From: Methylotenera sp.
Lineage (GTDB): Bacteria > Pseudomonadota > Gammaproteobacteria > Burkholderiales > Methylophilaceae
Reading direction: 5' to 3'
Length of the DNA stretch: 64,000 bases
Assembly: GCA_030652995.1 (NCBI GenBank)
Contig: JAUSAG010000042.1
Span: 1 to 64,000, forward strand
Of the stretch, positions 1-7,863 are shown piece by piece. Both the position numbers and the translations under genes were made by a program. Position 1 is the first letter of the stretch, and the number at the start of each line of letters is the position of its first letter. The notes below the pieces were generated by a model. That model did no database searches. It was not told where the DNA came from and saw only the letters and a program-made list of their open reading frames with translations.

Positions 1-434
1 GTTCCAACTAATTCACGATGCACGACTGCTTTGATGTGTCCAATTTTAGGTAAATAGACCTTACAGCCTTCCATCACCTTCACCCCTTGTGGGTATTGAA
101 TGCTTTGCTTGCGGTGCTTGTGTTTGAACTGTGGATATTTAGCCCTGCGTTCAAAGAAATTCACGAATGCACGGGAAAGATGCAGGCTTACAGACTGCAA
201 TACTTGGCTGTGCGTTTCGCTTAGCCATTCAATCTCGGATTTAAGTTGGGGCAATCGGGCATTTAGCTGGAATTGGCCTAAGCCTTTACCTGTTGCTTGA
301 TAGACTTTTTGAGTCTCAGCTAAAGCATTGTTCCAATACCAACGCGCACAACCAAAAGCTTTAGCAAGCTTTTCTGCTTGTTTGGCATCCGGATAAATTC
401 TAATTTTAGTGGCGGTTAGCATAACGTTTATCAT
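1..434 (-). CDS. TnpB-family protein of IS200/IS605-type element, N-terminal part
   Basis: An open frame runs from ATG at 434 (or 422, whose product begins MLTATKIRIYPDAKQ) to the window edge without a stop, about 144 residues. The RIYPDAKQ start and the CARWYWNNAL segment are typical of the N-terminal helix-turn-helix/OrfB domain of TnpB. TnpB proteins are RNA-guided nucleases of IS200/IS605 and IS1341-type elements. The RuvC-like catalytic part lies beyond base 1, so activity cannot be judged. No tnpA is visible on this side of the gene. Family assignment is from recognised sequence; the start choice is uncertain. Confidence 0.85.
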   Translation of the reverse strand, partial: MINVMLTATKIRIYPDAKQAEKLAKAFGCARWYWNNALAETQKVYQATGKGLGQFQLNARLPQLKSEIEWLSETHSQVLQSVSLHLSRAFVNFFERRAKYPQFKHKHRKQSIQYPQGVKVMEGCKVYLPKIGHIKAVVHRELVG

Positions 435-652
435 ATATGTAATTTAAAGTAAGTAAAGGATGTCTTCCTTATCCGTGCCATTCATCTCCGTCGCATCAGG
501 AAAACTGATAAGAACTTTCATCTAGCTCAGCTAGTGAAGTTCTAAAACGGCAAAGATTTACGCAAAAAATTGTTAAATTTGTTGGCACTGCTTTATTGAT
601 AAAGTTAGCGATTCACGCTAAACCCTATTGTCCACAAAATGTGGCTTTTAGT
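435..652. other. Non-coding gap with probable IS end
   Basis: No gene is seen between the tnpB start and the histidine kinase stop. It holds the hairpin at 512-542 and, at 632-645, a short inverted pair (CCACA/TGTGG) just past the kinase gene. The outer boundary of the insertion element should lie in this gap but cannot be fixed by eye. Confidence 0.5.
512..542 (-). repeat. Imperfect hairpin, candidate IS200/IS605 terminal structure
   Basis: GAACTT pairs with AAGTTC and CTAGCT with AGCTAG around a one-base loop. The arms are interrupted by unpaired T residues. Short hairpins with a bulged T near the ends are the TnpA recognition structures of IS200/IS605 elements. It lies about 80 bases upstream of the tnpB start, where the left end would be expected. 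Confidence 0.5.
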
Positions 653-2374
653 TTACTCATGCAACTGCCTCTTTGGTAGCCGCATTATAAAATCAGCACC
701 AGTATCAGCCAAAGTGCTTTTTTCTACAGCCAGTGAGCCAAAGTGAGCGGTTACTATCTGTTTTGATACCGCCAAACCCAAGCCGATTCCTCCTGGGCGC
801 TGTGTAAAGAATGGGTCAAAAATTTGCTCTTTTTGCGCTTCACTAACACCGCCGCCATTATCCGCAACACTGATAATCACTTGGCCTGCTGTTTCAGATA
901 ACGACACCACAACTTTGCCGCCCATAGGCAATACCTGAATGGCATTCAGTAATAAATTGAGGATCACCTGCGTTATTTGCTCACCGTCGCACTCTACCAA
1001 CAGCGCGTTAGCCGTAGCCAGGTCTTTAATTGCCAACTCTAAACTAATGTCTTTTTTATTGGCCTGCATACGCAACATGGCAACAGTATGCTCCAGCAAA
1101 CCTACCATATCATGCATAGCAAACTCCGGCTGGCGTGGGCGCGCGGAATCAACCAATGTCGAAACCAATTTATTCAGCCTTTCGGTTTCTGTGGTGATAA
1201 ACGCGACAACTTCCAAACCCTCTGTACTCAAGTTTGTTTCACGCGCAAGCACCTGCGCTGATGAGCGCAATATGCCTAATGGCGTTCTGATTTCGTGGCT
1301 CATGGCAGCGGCCATTTCACCCGCCACCGCCAGCTTTGCAGCACGCGTCAGATTCTCTTTTGAGAGCGATAAGTCTTCCATCATTTTGCTAAAGGCATTC
1401 GACAAAGCGCGCACCTCAACAGGCCCGCCAACTGGGGGCAATGCTCCTTGCGACGAACGCATGAATCGGTTGGCGTAGTCTGTCAGGCGCGCCAGCGGCT
1501 TGGTAATGCTACGCGCTAATAGTGCCGCCAGAACTGTGGCTAAAAACGCAGTCACTATCAGTAAAAAGATAAAAATATACCCCATGCGATGCACTGGGGC
1601 CATCACCACTGATCGATATTGTGTAATAGCGACGTGCCAGTTAAATATGGGTGGAGTGGCTAAATTATTAGCGATAGAGCGCACTGAGATATCATGTGCA
1701 TCTGTGATTTTTTTCCGGTCTCGCGTTTGGGCAAGTTCCTGAAACTCAGTAGCATTTTCATCGAGCAATGCTGCCGCACTGCCCTGGCTTCTCGTATGGT
1801 TAAGAATACTTTCAATGTACTTCCAATCAAATAGCACCCACAACGTACCGATTTTTTGCTGGTTCACGTCCCTTATATCACTGGCGATTGGTAGCCGCTG
1901 CTGCGTGAGCTTTGCAAGTAGTACGGGGTGATTTGCAAACTGGATTTGCATCCACGCTGCGTGGGTTGCGGCTGGCTGGCCTATCTCAGACGGCTTACTC
2001 GAAGCAATCACAATATTGTCATTATTTACCACATAAAGCGCTTGATAAACACCACGGTAACTCACTTGCAGCTCACTTAAAAAGTTAGACAACCGCTTGT
2101 CAATGTCTCCTATCGCGGCCTCATGCATGATTTCCAGACGACTCCAAGACACTACATTTTGCAATCGCTCAAACATCATGTTGTCAATTTCACTTAATGC
2201 TGCCGTAGCGCGCGCTTGCATGTCCCGCGTAATTTCCTCACGCAACACTGTGCGTGCTTGATAAAACGTAAGCACTGTTACAATCAGCATCGGCAACAGC
2301 GCCGTGAGTAAAAAACTTACTAACAACAGTTTTTTAACTGACAGCGGCTTGAGAAGTAACGGCTTAATCCGCAT
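653..2374 (-). CDS. Membrane sensor histidine kinase (orphan)
   Basis: The 573-residue protein has a first membrane helix at about 15-37, an extracytoplasmic sensor region at about 40-262 (dCACHE-like by length and layout), and a second helix at about 264-287. HAMP follows at about 284-335, then the dimerisation/phosphoacceptor domain with H360 in MSHEIRTPLG. The HATPase domain carries an N box (NLLLNAIQ, about 473-480), DNGGG (505-509) and GIGLGLA (529-535). All catalytic motifs are intact. No response regulator adjoins it. It is divergent from the porin and binding-protein genes at 2516-4038, which suggests it may sense or control that pair; this is inference. Confidence 0.9.
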   Translation of the reverse strand: MRIKPLLLKPLSVKKLLLVSFLLTALLPMLIVTVLTFYQARTVLREEITRDMQARATAALSEIDNMMFERLQNVVSWSRLEIMHEAAIGDIDKRLSNFLSELQVSYRGVYQALYVVNNDNIVIASSKPSEIGQPAATHAAWMQIQFANHPVLLAKLTQQRLPIASDIRDVNQQKIGTLWVLFDWKYIESILNHTRSQGSAAALLDENATEFQELAQTRDRKKITDAHDISVRSIANNLATPPIFNWHVAITQYRSVVMAPVHRMGYIFIFLLIVTAFLATVLAALLARSITKPLARLTDYANRFMRSSQGALPPVGGPVEVRALSNAFSKMMEDLSLSKENLTRAAKLAVAGEMAAAMSHEIRTPLGILRSSAQVLARETNLSTEGLEVVAFITTETERLNKLVSTLVDSARPRQPEFAMHDMVGLLEHTVAMLRMQANKKDISLELAIKDLATANALLVECDGEQITQVILNLLLNAIQVLPMGGKVVVSLSETAGQVIISVADNGGGVSEAQKEQIFDPFFTQRPGGIGLGLAVSKQIVTAHFGSLAVEKSTLADTGADFIMRLPKRQLHE

Positions 2375-2515
2375 CGATAACCATGTGTTTGTTCACTATA
2401 AATTCCCTTTTGACAGAATAGAATATAATTCAGGCTGTAGCATCAACCTGATTCTATCTCTATCAAACAAAGCTGTTACTTAATCTAACAAAGCAAATGT
2501 TAGTTTGGAGCAACC
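2375..2515. promoter_or_regulatory. Divergent intergenic region, kinase / porin
   Basis: This 141-base AT-rich gap lies between two divergent starts and must hold both promoters. A ribosome-binding GGAG sits seven to ten bases before the porin ATG at 2516. No operator repeat was recognised. Confidence 0.5.
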
Positions 2516-3526
2516 ATGCGTTTTAATAAACTCATTTTTAATGGCAGTGTAGCCTTGCTACTCCTGCTGTGCAAGGCTGCAAGTGCAGATGATTCCGCTC
2601 GCCTCAACAATGGCTTTATTGATGGATTCAGGTTAGGTGGTTACACCAGTGCAGGCATTACAGTGCCAAGAGATGCGGAAAGCCAGATAAGCCTCAATGA
2701 AATCAGCCTGATTTTAACTTGGGAGAATGAAAGTCGCTTTAAGTTTTTTGGAGAACTGGAACTTGAAAAGCCGCTGGTTTGGGATGACGATAATAAATTC
2801 AACGCCAAACAAAGCTATGTTGACTTAGAACGACTATACCTCGATTACAACTTTTCTGAAAAAATAAACTTGCGCGCCGGTCGTTTTTTAACCCCTGCAG
2901 GTCGCTGGAATCAGCTACATGCCGCACCATTGGTGTGGACCAGCACACGACCACTCGCCACCAGTCGACTTTTTCCAACTTCTACTAATGGCCTCATGGC
3001 ATTTGGTGCTATACCCATTGACAACAGCGCCCTTGAATACACAGTCTTTGTTGAAGCCCTCAAAGACCAAATACACGATACCGACGAAATTGAATTTGAC
3101 AACGTAAAAGGAGCACGCCTTGCATTTGGCCAAGAAGCTAACTTTGGCCTGAGTTTGATGTCGTTTAATGAAAAAACAATAACTAACCCCAGCTACCGCA
3201 TGCTTGGATTAGACTTCATTACCCACTATAAAGGCATTGAGTTTTTAGGTGAGGCATTTCAGCGCTGGGATAATCATAATAAAGACGGTGGTAGCGGTGC
3301 TTACCTTCAAACAGCAGTGCCCCTGCCTTTAGCGCAAAACTGGACTGGAATCGCACGCGTGGAAACGTTTCATCGGCCAAATGAGGGCCATCATAAACGT
3401 TGGCTTATTGGCACAACCTGGCGCATGAAACCAACACAATTATTAAAACTTGAGTTTACGGGTGGCAGCGGCAATGAGCCGGAATCTCCTCGCGGCTTCT
3501 TGGCATCTTTTGCGGTGCTGTTTTAA
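2516..3526 (+). CDS. Putative outer-membrane porin (beta-barrel)
   Basis: The 336-residue product starts with a signal peptide (hydrophobic VALLLLLC core, cleavage near ASA-DD at 24/25). The rest is rich in alternating polar/aromatic segments such as LYLDYNFSEKINLRAGRF and ends in phenylalanine, as outer-membrane barrels do. It resembles the phosphate-selective or general porin type with an LRAGRF strand. Its stop overlaps the next start (TAATG), so it is translationally coupled to a small phosphate-binding-like protein. The transported or sensed substrate is not evident. Start chosen by the GGAG motif. Confidence 0.7.
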   Translation: MRFNKLIFNGSVALLLLLCKAASADDSARLNNGFIDGFRLGGYTSAGITVPRDAESQISLNEISLILTWENESRFKFFGELELEKPLVWDDDNKFNAKQSYVDLERLYLDYNFSEKINLRAGRFLTPAGRWNQLHAAPLVWTSTRPLATSRLFPTSTNGLMAFGAIPIDNSALEYTVFVEALKDQIHDTDEIEFDNVKGARLAFGQEANFGLSLMSFNEKTITNPSYRMLGLDFITHYKGIEFLGEAFQRWDNHNKDGGSGAYLQTAVPLPLAQNWTGIARVETFHRPNEGHHKRWLIGTTWRMKPTQLLKLEFTGGSGNEPESPRGFLASFAVLF

Positions 3527-4038
3527 TGCAAATACCAAGTCTAACTAAACTATTAAGCGCTATGCACTTAACTGTGCACATCGTTATGCTTTTTTGCCTA
3601 GCGGCACCAAGCGCTATTTATGCCGCAGAGAAACCCGTGATAGCCGTCATTGCAGCTAACGATCACCCCATTAAAAGCATTTCACTGGCCGAACTCAAGC
3701 TGATTTATTGGCGCAAAAAAACTTATTGGGCTAATGGTCAACGGATACATCCTGTGAACTTGCCCTCCGATAATGTATTGCGACTGCAATTTTCCAGCAG
3801 CCTTTTAGGCAGCCTGCCCAGCGCACAAAATGACTACTGGAACGGCCTGTATTTCCATGGCACCTCACCACCGCACGTAGTCTACTCTGATGAAGCTGTT
3901 ATCCGATACATCCAAGAAACCACTGGCAGTATCGGTTACGTAGATGCCTGCAAACTAGATGCGCGCGTAAAACCAATTTTTTGGATAATGCCCAATGGCG
4001 AAATGAGCGTTGATTTACCGAGCTTCAACTGCAACTAA
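3526..4038 (+). CDS. Small PstS-like periplasmic binding protein
   Basis: This 170-residue secreted protein has a signal peptide ending near IYAAE at about 34. The mature part contains ISLAELKLIYWRKKTYW and the C-terminal TTGSIGYVDA segment, both characteristic of short phosphate ABC substrate-binding-like (PBP-like) proteins. It is about half the length of a full PstS, and no ABC permease or ATPase is adjacent. It therefore probably acts as a binding or sensing accessory to the porin encoded just before it, perhaps feeding the divergent histidine kinase. The role is inferred; family placement is moderately sure. Confidence 0.65.
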   Translation: MQIPSLTKLLSAMHLTVHIVMLFCLAAPSAIYAAEKPVIAVIAANDHPIKSISLAELKLIYWRKKTYWANGQRIHPVNLPSDNVLRLQFSSSLLGSLPSAQNDYWNGLYFHGTSPPHVVYSDEAVIRYIQETTGSIGYVDACKLDARVKPIFWIMPNGEMSVDLPSFNCN

Positions 4039-4042
4039 TCAT

Positions 4043-5986
4043 CTACTCCACGCCGACAAACTCTTTCAAATCGCCATGTTTATAAGCGCGTGCAGCAGTT
4101 TGATAATAAGCGACAGCTTCATCCACTAAGCTTGCATTCGCGACCCCTGAGCTAGCCTCCAATGTTTGGGCGTCAACATGGTAACTTTCTACTGCTTGCT
4201 TGGGAGAAAGCACGACCAAGGTATCGTTTTTATAATAACCTAGTGCTTGATAATTACTAATAAAGGCACGCTCAGGCAATTTTTTTGCTGCGGCCTCAAA
4301 CATTGATTGCCCATAAAAATGCTCCGCGCCTGAAGCTCCCAATACATCCAGTAAGGTCGGCACAATATCAATTTGACTAGCAATGCGTGAGTAATGTCCT
4401 ACTGGCAATAAATCTGGGGCATAGAAAAACAGAGGGATATGATATTTTCCTACTGGCAACTTGGTTTTCCCTGCGACCGACGCACAATGGTCCGCAACAA
4501 TCACAAACAAAGTATCTTTGAACCACGGCTTGGTTTTAGCATGTTCAATAAACTGCCCAATGGCATAGTCAGTATATTTAACCGCACCTCTACGGCTACC
4601 CTGCGGCAAATCAATCTTGCCTACCGGGAAGGAATAAGGCCGATGATTACTGGTCGTCATAATATGCGCAAAAAACGGCTTATTCGTGTTGACGTTTTCA
4701 TCAAATATTTTCAGGGAGTTGTTAAATAAACTCTCATCATCTACACCCCACACGTTTTCACTTTGAATCGTACTTTTGTCAAAATCCGTACGATCTACTA
4801 CTTTATAGTCATTACCTCTAAAATAAGTATTCATGCTATCAAACACACCATATCCACCGTAGATAAAAAACGTAGAATAGTTTTTAGCTTCAAGCAACTC
4901 ACCAATGGTCGCTAAATGTTCAGAATTCGGGCGATGTACAATCGCTTGCCCTGGAATCGGCGGAATCGCGATTGAAAGCGCATCCAAGCCACGCACAGTG
5001 CGCGTACCGGTTGCAAACAACTTATCAAACACCAAGCTCTCGCTCCCCAGTTTATCTAGATACGGTGTTAAATGCTCTTGATTACCATAAGCCCCTAAAT
5101 ACGAAGCAGATAGACTTTCGACAGAAATTAACACTACGTTTTTGGGTCTACGTGTAAACGGCCCTAATGCTTGAGCACCTTGTGCACTATCATCGCTTGG
5201 TGCAGCAATCACCGCGCTGGTAGTTTTTCTATCTACACCCACGGCTTTTAATAAACTAAGTGCTTGCGCTTGCGGCATGGTTTTATAAAACTTATCGTAA
5301 TCCAACTCGTTACGGCGAGCGGCAGCGGAAAAACTAAAAATACCATTGCCAGATAACTCGTTGGCATAAGCGTTTTTACTAAATTCCATTTGATCTACAT
5401 TTGCAAATTGGTAACTCATTACCGGCAACACGAATGCAAGCGCAGCTAAGCTCAATTTTTCCTTGCCTGTCTGTTGTGCTGTTTCAAAACGCACGAATCG
5501 ACTCAGCGCAAACAAAGCTGCAATAACGATTAAAGCAATGCCGAGCAAGATCAATGGCACTGGGTAAGATTCACGGATATTACCAATCACCTCATTGGTA
5601 TAAATTAAATAATCCACTGCAATAAAATTAAAGCGCGTAGTGAATTCTTGCCAAAAAATAAACTCTGACACCGCACCAAACAGCAAGCCAAACGTCACAA
5701 AAAATGCCATTATCCAGCGCGCCTTTCGCAACCAGGCCTTGTCGCTCATAGCATTAGGCATTAGCGCCGAAACCAACAACCACGGCACAATCAAGTACGC
5801 CAAAGCGGCAATATCAAACCAGAGTCCGGTGAAAAAAACGCCTAACACTTCACTCAGTGCCATTTGTGAAAAGCCAACTTGCAGGCTTAACACTAGGCGC
5901 AACAGCAGCCAAATAGAAAGCGCTATGCCAGAAATAACCAGCGGAAATGAAGCGGTATAAGTTTTATTTCTGAATAATGTCGTCAT
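4043..5986 (-). CDS. LtaS/OpgB-like membrane sulfatase-fold phosphotransferase
   Basis: The 647-residue protein has about five N-terminal membrane helices (to about residue 195) and then an alkaline-phosphatase/sulfatase domain from about 280. Visible motifs are NVVLISVESL with the metal-binding Glu at about 290, GTRT at about 327-330 supplying the catalytic Thr, and VADHC at about 498-501 supplying metal-binding Asp and His. This layout is shared by lipoteichoic-acid synthase, OpgB and phosphoethanolamine-transferase relatives. In a Gram-negative cell the likely role is modifying periplasmic glucans or envelope glycolipids with phosphoglycerol or a similar head group. The substrate is unknown. 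It lies 112 bases after the PAP2 gene on the same strand. Confidence 0.8.
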   Translation of the reverse strand: MTTLFRNKTYTASFPLVISGIALSIWLLLRLVLSLQVGFSQMALSEVLGVFFTGLWFDIAALAYLIVPWLLVSALMPNAMSDKAWLRKARWIMAFFVTFGLLFGAVSEFIFWQEFTTRFNFIAVDYLIYTNEVIGNIRESYPVPLILLGIALIVIAALFALSRFVRFETAQQTGKEKLSLAALAFVLPVMSYQFANVDQMEFSKNAYANELSGNGIFSFSAAARRNELDYDKFYKTMPQAQALSLLKAVGVDRKTTSAVIAAPSDDSAQGAQALGPFTRRPKNVVLISVESLSASYLGAYGNQEHLTPYLDKLGSESLVFDKLFATGTRTVRGLDALSIAIPPIPGQAIVHRPNSEHLATIGELLEAKNYSTFFIYGGYGVFDSMNTYFRGNDYKVVDRTDFDKSTIQSENVWGVDDESLFNNSLKIFDENVNTNKPFFAHIMTTSNHRPYSFPVGKIDLPQGSRRGAVKYTDYAIGQFIEHAKTKPWFKDTLFVIVADHCASVAGKTKLPVGKYHIPLFFYAPDLLPVGHYSRIASQIDIVPTLLDVLGASGAEHFYGQSMFEAAAKKLPERAFISNYQALGYYKNDTLVVLSPKQAVESYHVDAQTLEASSGVANASLVDEAVAYYQTAARAYKHGDLKEFVGVE

Positions 5987-6015
5987 GTTTTTTTGTGTCT
6001 TTAGTTTCTATTTTT

Positions 6016-6068
6016 AACCCAGATTTTCCATTAGATGAAAAATCACCTAATAATGGAAAATCTGGGTT
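6016..6068. repeat. Long AT-rich palindrome
   Basis: An 18-base arm (AACCCAGATTTTCCATTA, 6016-6033) is perfectly inverted at 6051-6068. The spacer continues the pairing (TTAG-TGA against TCA-CTAA) around an AAAA loop, giving roughly 25 paired bases with a three-base bulge. Neither strand has a T-run after the stem, so it is not a standard intrinsic terminator. It lies between the PAP2 and sulfatase-fold genes and could be an mRNA-processing hairpin or a small palindromic repeat. Confidence 0.7.
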
Positions 6069-6098
6069 CAATGTTGTTATTTCAAAAAATCGTATGTT

Positions 6099-6815
6099 TT
6101 ATGTAAGCAATGCTTTATTGGACGGCCATATCCAATACAGCAAAAGCAAGACCACCCAAACCACCCAACCGCTCCATAGCACATGTGATAAAAAATGAGC
6201 GCCACGCATGACTTGGGTCAGGCCCATCAGCAATCCCATGGCGAGCCCAAGCCATAGCATCTTGTTAGCAAAGCGCGGTCTACTATGCATAAAAGCAAAA
6301 TAAAACGCCATCAGCGCAAAGCCCCCTGAAGGATGCCCAGCCGGAAAACAACGCCCCGCCTCTACGCCTGCGGGCGGAGTTGCAAACAATTCGAACAAGG
6401 GTAAGTCTCCACCGTACATGGCAATATCCCAAGGGCAACCATGCTGGTTATAGTGTTTAAGAATAGAAACAGCAGTAGTCGCAACAACCATCCCTACAAA
6501 CACCCATAACAATGATTTTCTATATACTTTCAAATTAGAAAATTGATAGCTGGCGGCCGACAAACCCAAGCTAGACAAAGCGATTGCAACCATTAACCAC
6601 TTAAGATCGACATGCATCCATTGCGATAGAAATTCATGGCGTTTCAGCGAGAATACCTGCTGTTGTGCATCAAAAAACAAATTTGTTAACGATATATCCC
6701 ACTGCACTTTTGAATATATCGTTAGCATGAAAATAGCAAATATCAAGGCGGGTGATATATGCTTAAACCAGAATGCTTGCTTATTGTTAAGTGGCGACAG
6801 TATTTTAAAAGGCAT
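6099..6815 (-). CDS. PAP2-superfamily membrane phosphatase
   Basis: The 238-residue protein has five or six membrane helices and the three PAP2 phosphatase motifs: K120 in the ILKHYNQHGCPWD segment, CFPAGHPSGG at 156-165 with H161, and RGAHFLSH at about 204-211 with R204 and H211. The CPWD and CFPAGHPSGG forms match the COG3907-like PAP2 subgroup. The enzyme would remove phosphate from a lipid diphosphate or lipid phosphate at the periplasmic face. It sits directly upstream of the sulfatase-fold transferase on the same strand, so both may act on one envelope lipid. Confidence 0.8.
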   Translation of the reverse strand: MPFKILSPLNNKQAFWFKHISPALIFAIFMLTIYSKVQWDISLTNLFFDAQQQVFSLKRHEFLSQWMHVDLKWLMVAIALSSLGLSAASYQFSNLKVYRKSLLWVFVGMVVATTAVSILKHYNQHGCPWDIAMYGGDLPLFELFATPPAGVEAGRCFPAGHPSGGFALMAFYFAFMHSRPRFANKMLWLGLAMGLLMGLTQVMRGAHFLSHVLWSGWVVWVVLLLLYWIWPSNKALLT

Positions 6816-7180
6816 GGATGCTTACAGTGAAGGGACCCTTAACCAACTTGCAAGCACCATGCCAGATAGGTAACTGCTTGTTTTGTTGTTAATTTTGTAA
6901 ACGCTAAAAACCAACCCATACAATAAATGCAGAGTTTTACAGGATAATTGGATTAAGTTACGCAAGTTTTGCATAGTAACCACACTTGATTAACCCGTTA
7001 ATTACCCCATCAAATGCGCTAATTTTTCCTGAGTTCAACAACATCTTAAAAAGCCTGCCGCCAACAACCCATTGATAATCAATCAATTTTATAGCCAATA
7101 TCTTATTTTCACCAAAGGAGAGGCTGGCATTTTTGGCCAATATTTATTGCTAATAAATAATTAGGCACGCAACTTGCCTA
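6816..7180. other. Intergenic region before the hemolysin-ligase cluster
   Basis: This 365-base AT-rich gap lies between divergent genes. A 60-codon open frame on the minus strand (6958-7140) has no recognisable family or ribosome-binding site and was not accepted. The region should hold promoters for both flanking genes; no operator was recognised. Confidence 0.4.
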
Positions 7181-7861
7181 ATGCTAAGCAAGATCAATCA
7201 GATGGTGAAATACAAAATGCTTAGTCTAAGTTTTAGTGCCAGCCCCACATTTTTTCATGCCGAAGCGGCTTATAAAAGTCGTCCGTTAGTTGCGTCTAAA
7301 AGGCATCGTGCTGAAGACGTCACCGTAACAACGTCTGACATCTACGCAGCTGATCGTGCTGAGATTGAGCAATTTATTCACGACGTTTTTGCCAAAACCT
7401 ACGGCGCCAATGTGCAGCATTTTATGCCGCACCTAGTGAGTTTGCGTGATGAAAATGGCGAACTGGTTGCCGCATTTGGTTTACGCAAGGCAGAATGCGA
7501 GTTGTTATTTTTAGAGCAATATTTAGATGTGCCGATTGAAAACATGCTATCAAATCGTTTTAATCAGACCATCATCCGCAATCAAATTACCGAAATTGGT
7601 AACTTAGCTGTTTCCAACCCGCGCAATGCAGGCGTATTGATTGCGCATGTAATTCAACATAGCTTGGATATTGGCATCGAATGGTGTGTGGCAACGGCCC
7701 ATCACAGCTTGCAAAATGGTTTAATCAAAGGCGGGCGCGATGTGTTTGCACTGCAAGCCGCAAATAAAAACCGACTCAGTCTAAATGATCAAAAGACTTG
7801 GGGGCGTTATTATGACACGGCAACACAAGTGATTGCAGTGAGAGGTGTGGCGGAACTATAA
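7181..7861 (+). CDS. Thermostable-hemolysin family protein (GNAT-like)
   Basis: The 226-residue product matches the thermostable hemolysin family (T_hemolysin): SRPLVASKRHRAEDVT near the N-terminus, then LVSLRDENGELVAAFGLR, FLEQYLD, ITEIGNLAVSN and a terminal region with ATAHHSL. The family is distantly related to N-acyltransferases/autoinducer synthases despite its name, so an acyl-transfer role is plausible. No signal peptide is evident. The start is uncertain: ATG at 7181, 7202 and 7217 are in frame and none has a strong ribosome site. It opens a four-gene run and ends three bases before the acyl ligase, implying co-translation. Confidence 0.75.
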   Translation: MLSKINQMVKYKMLSLSFSASPTFFHAEAAYKSRPLVASKRHRAEDVTVTTSDIYAADRAEIEQFIHDVFAKTYGANVQHFMPHLVSLRDENGELVAAFGLRKAECELLFLEQYLDVPIENMLSNRFNQTIIRNQITEIGNLAVSNPRNAGVLIAHVIQHSLDIGIEWCVATAHHSLQNGLIKGGRDVFALQAANKNRLSLNDQKTWGRYYDTATQVIAVRGVAEL

Positions 7862-7863
7862 GC

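Noticed and set aside
6958-7140. 60-codon minus-strand frame in the 6816-7180 gap
   Set aside because: No ribosome site, no recognised family and an ordinary AT-rich intergenic context.
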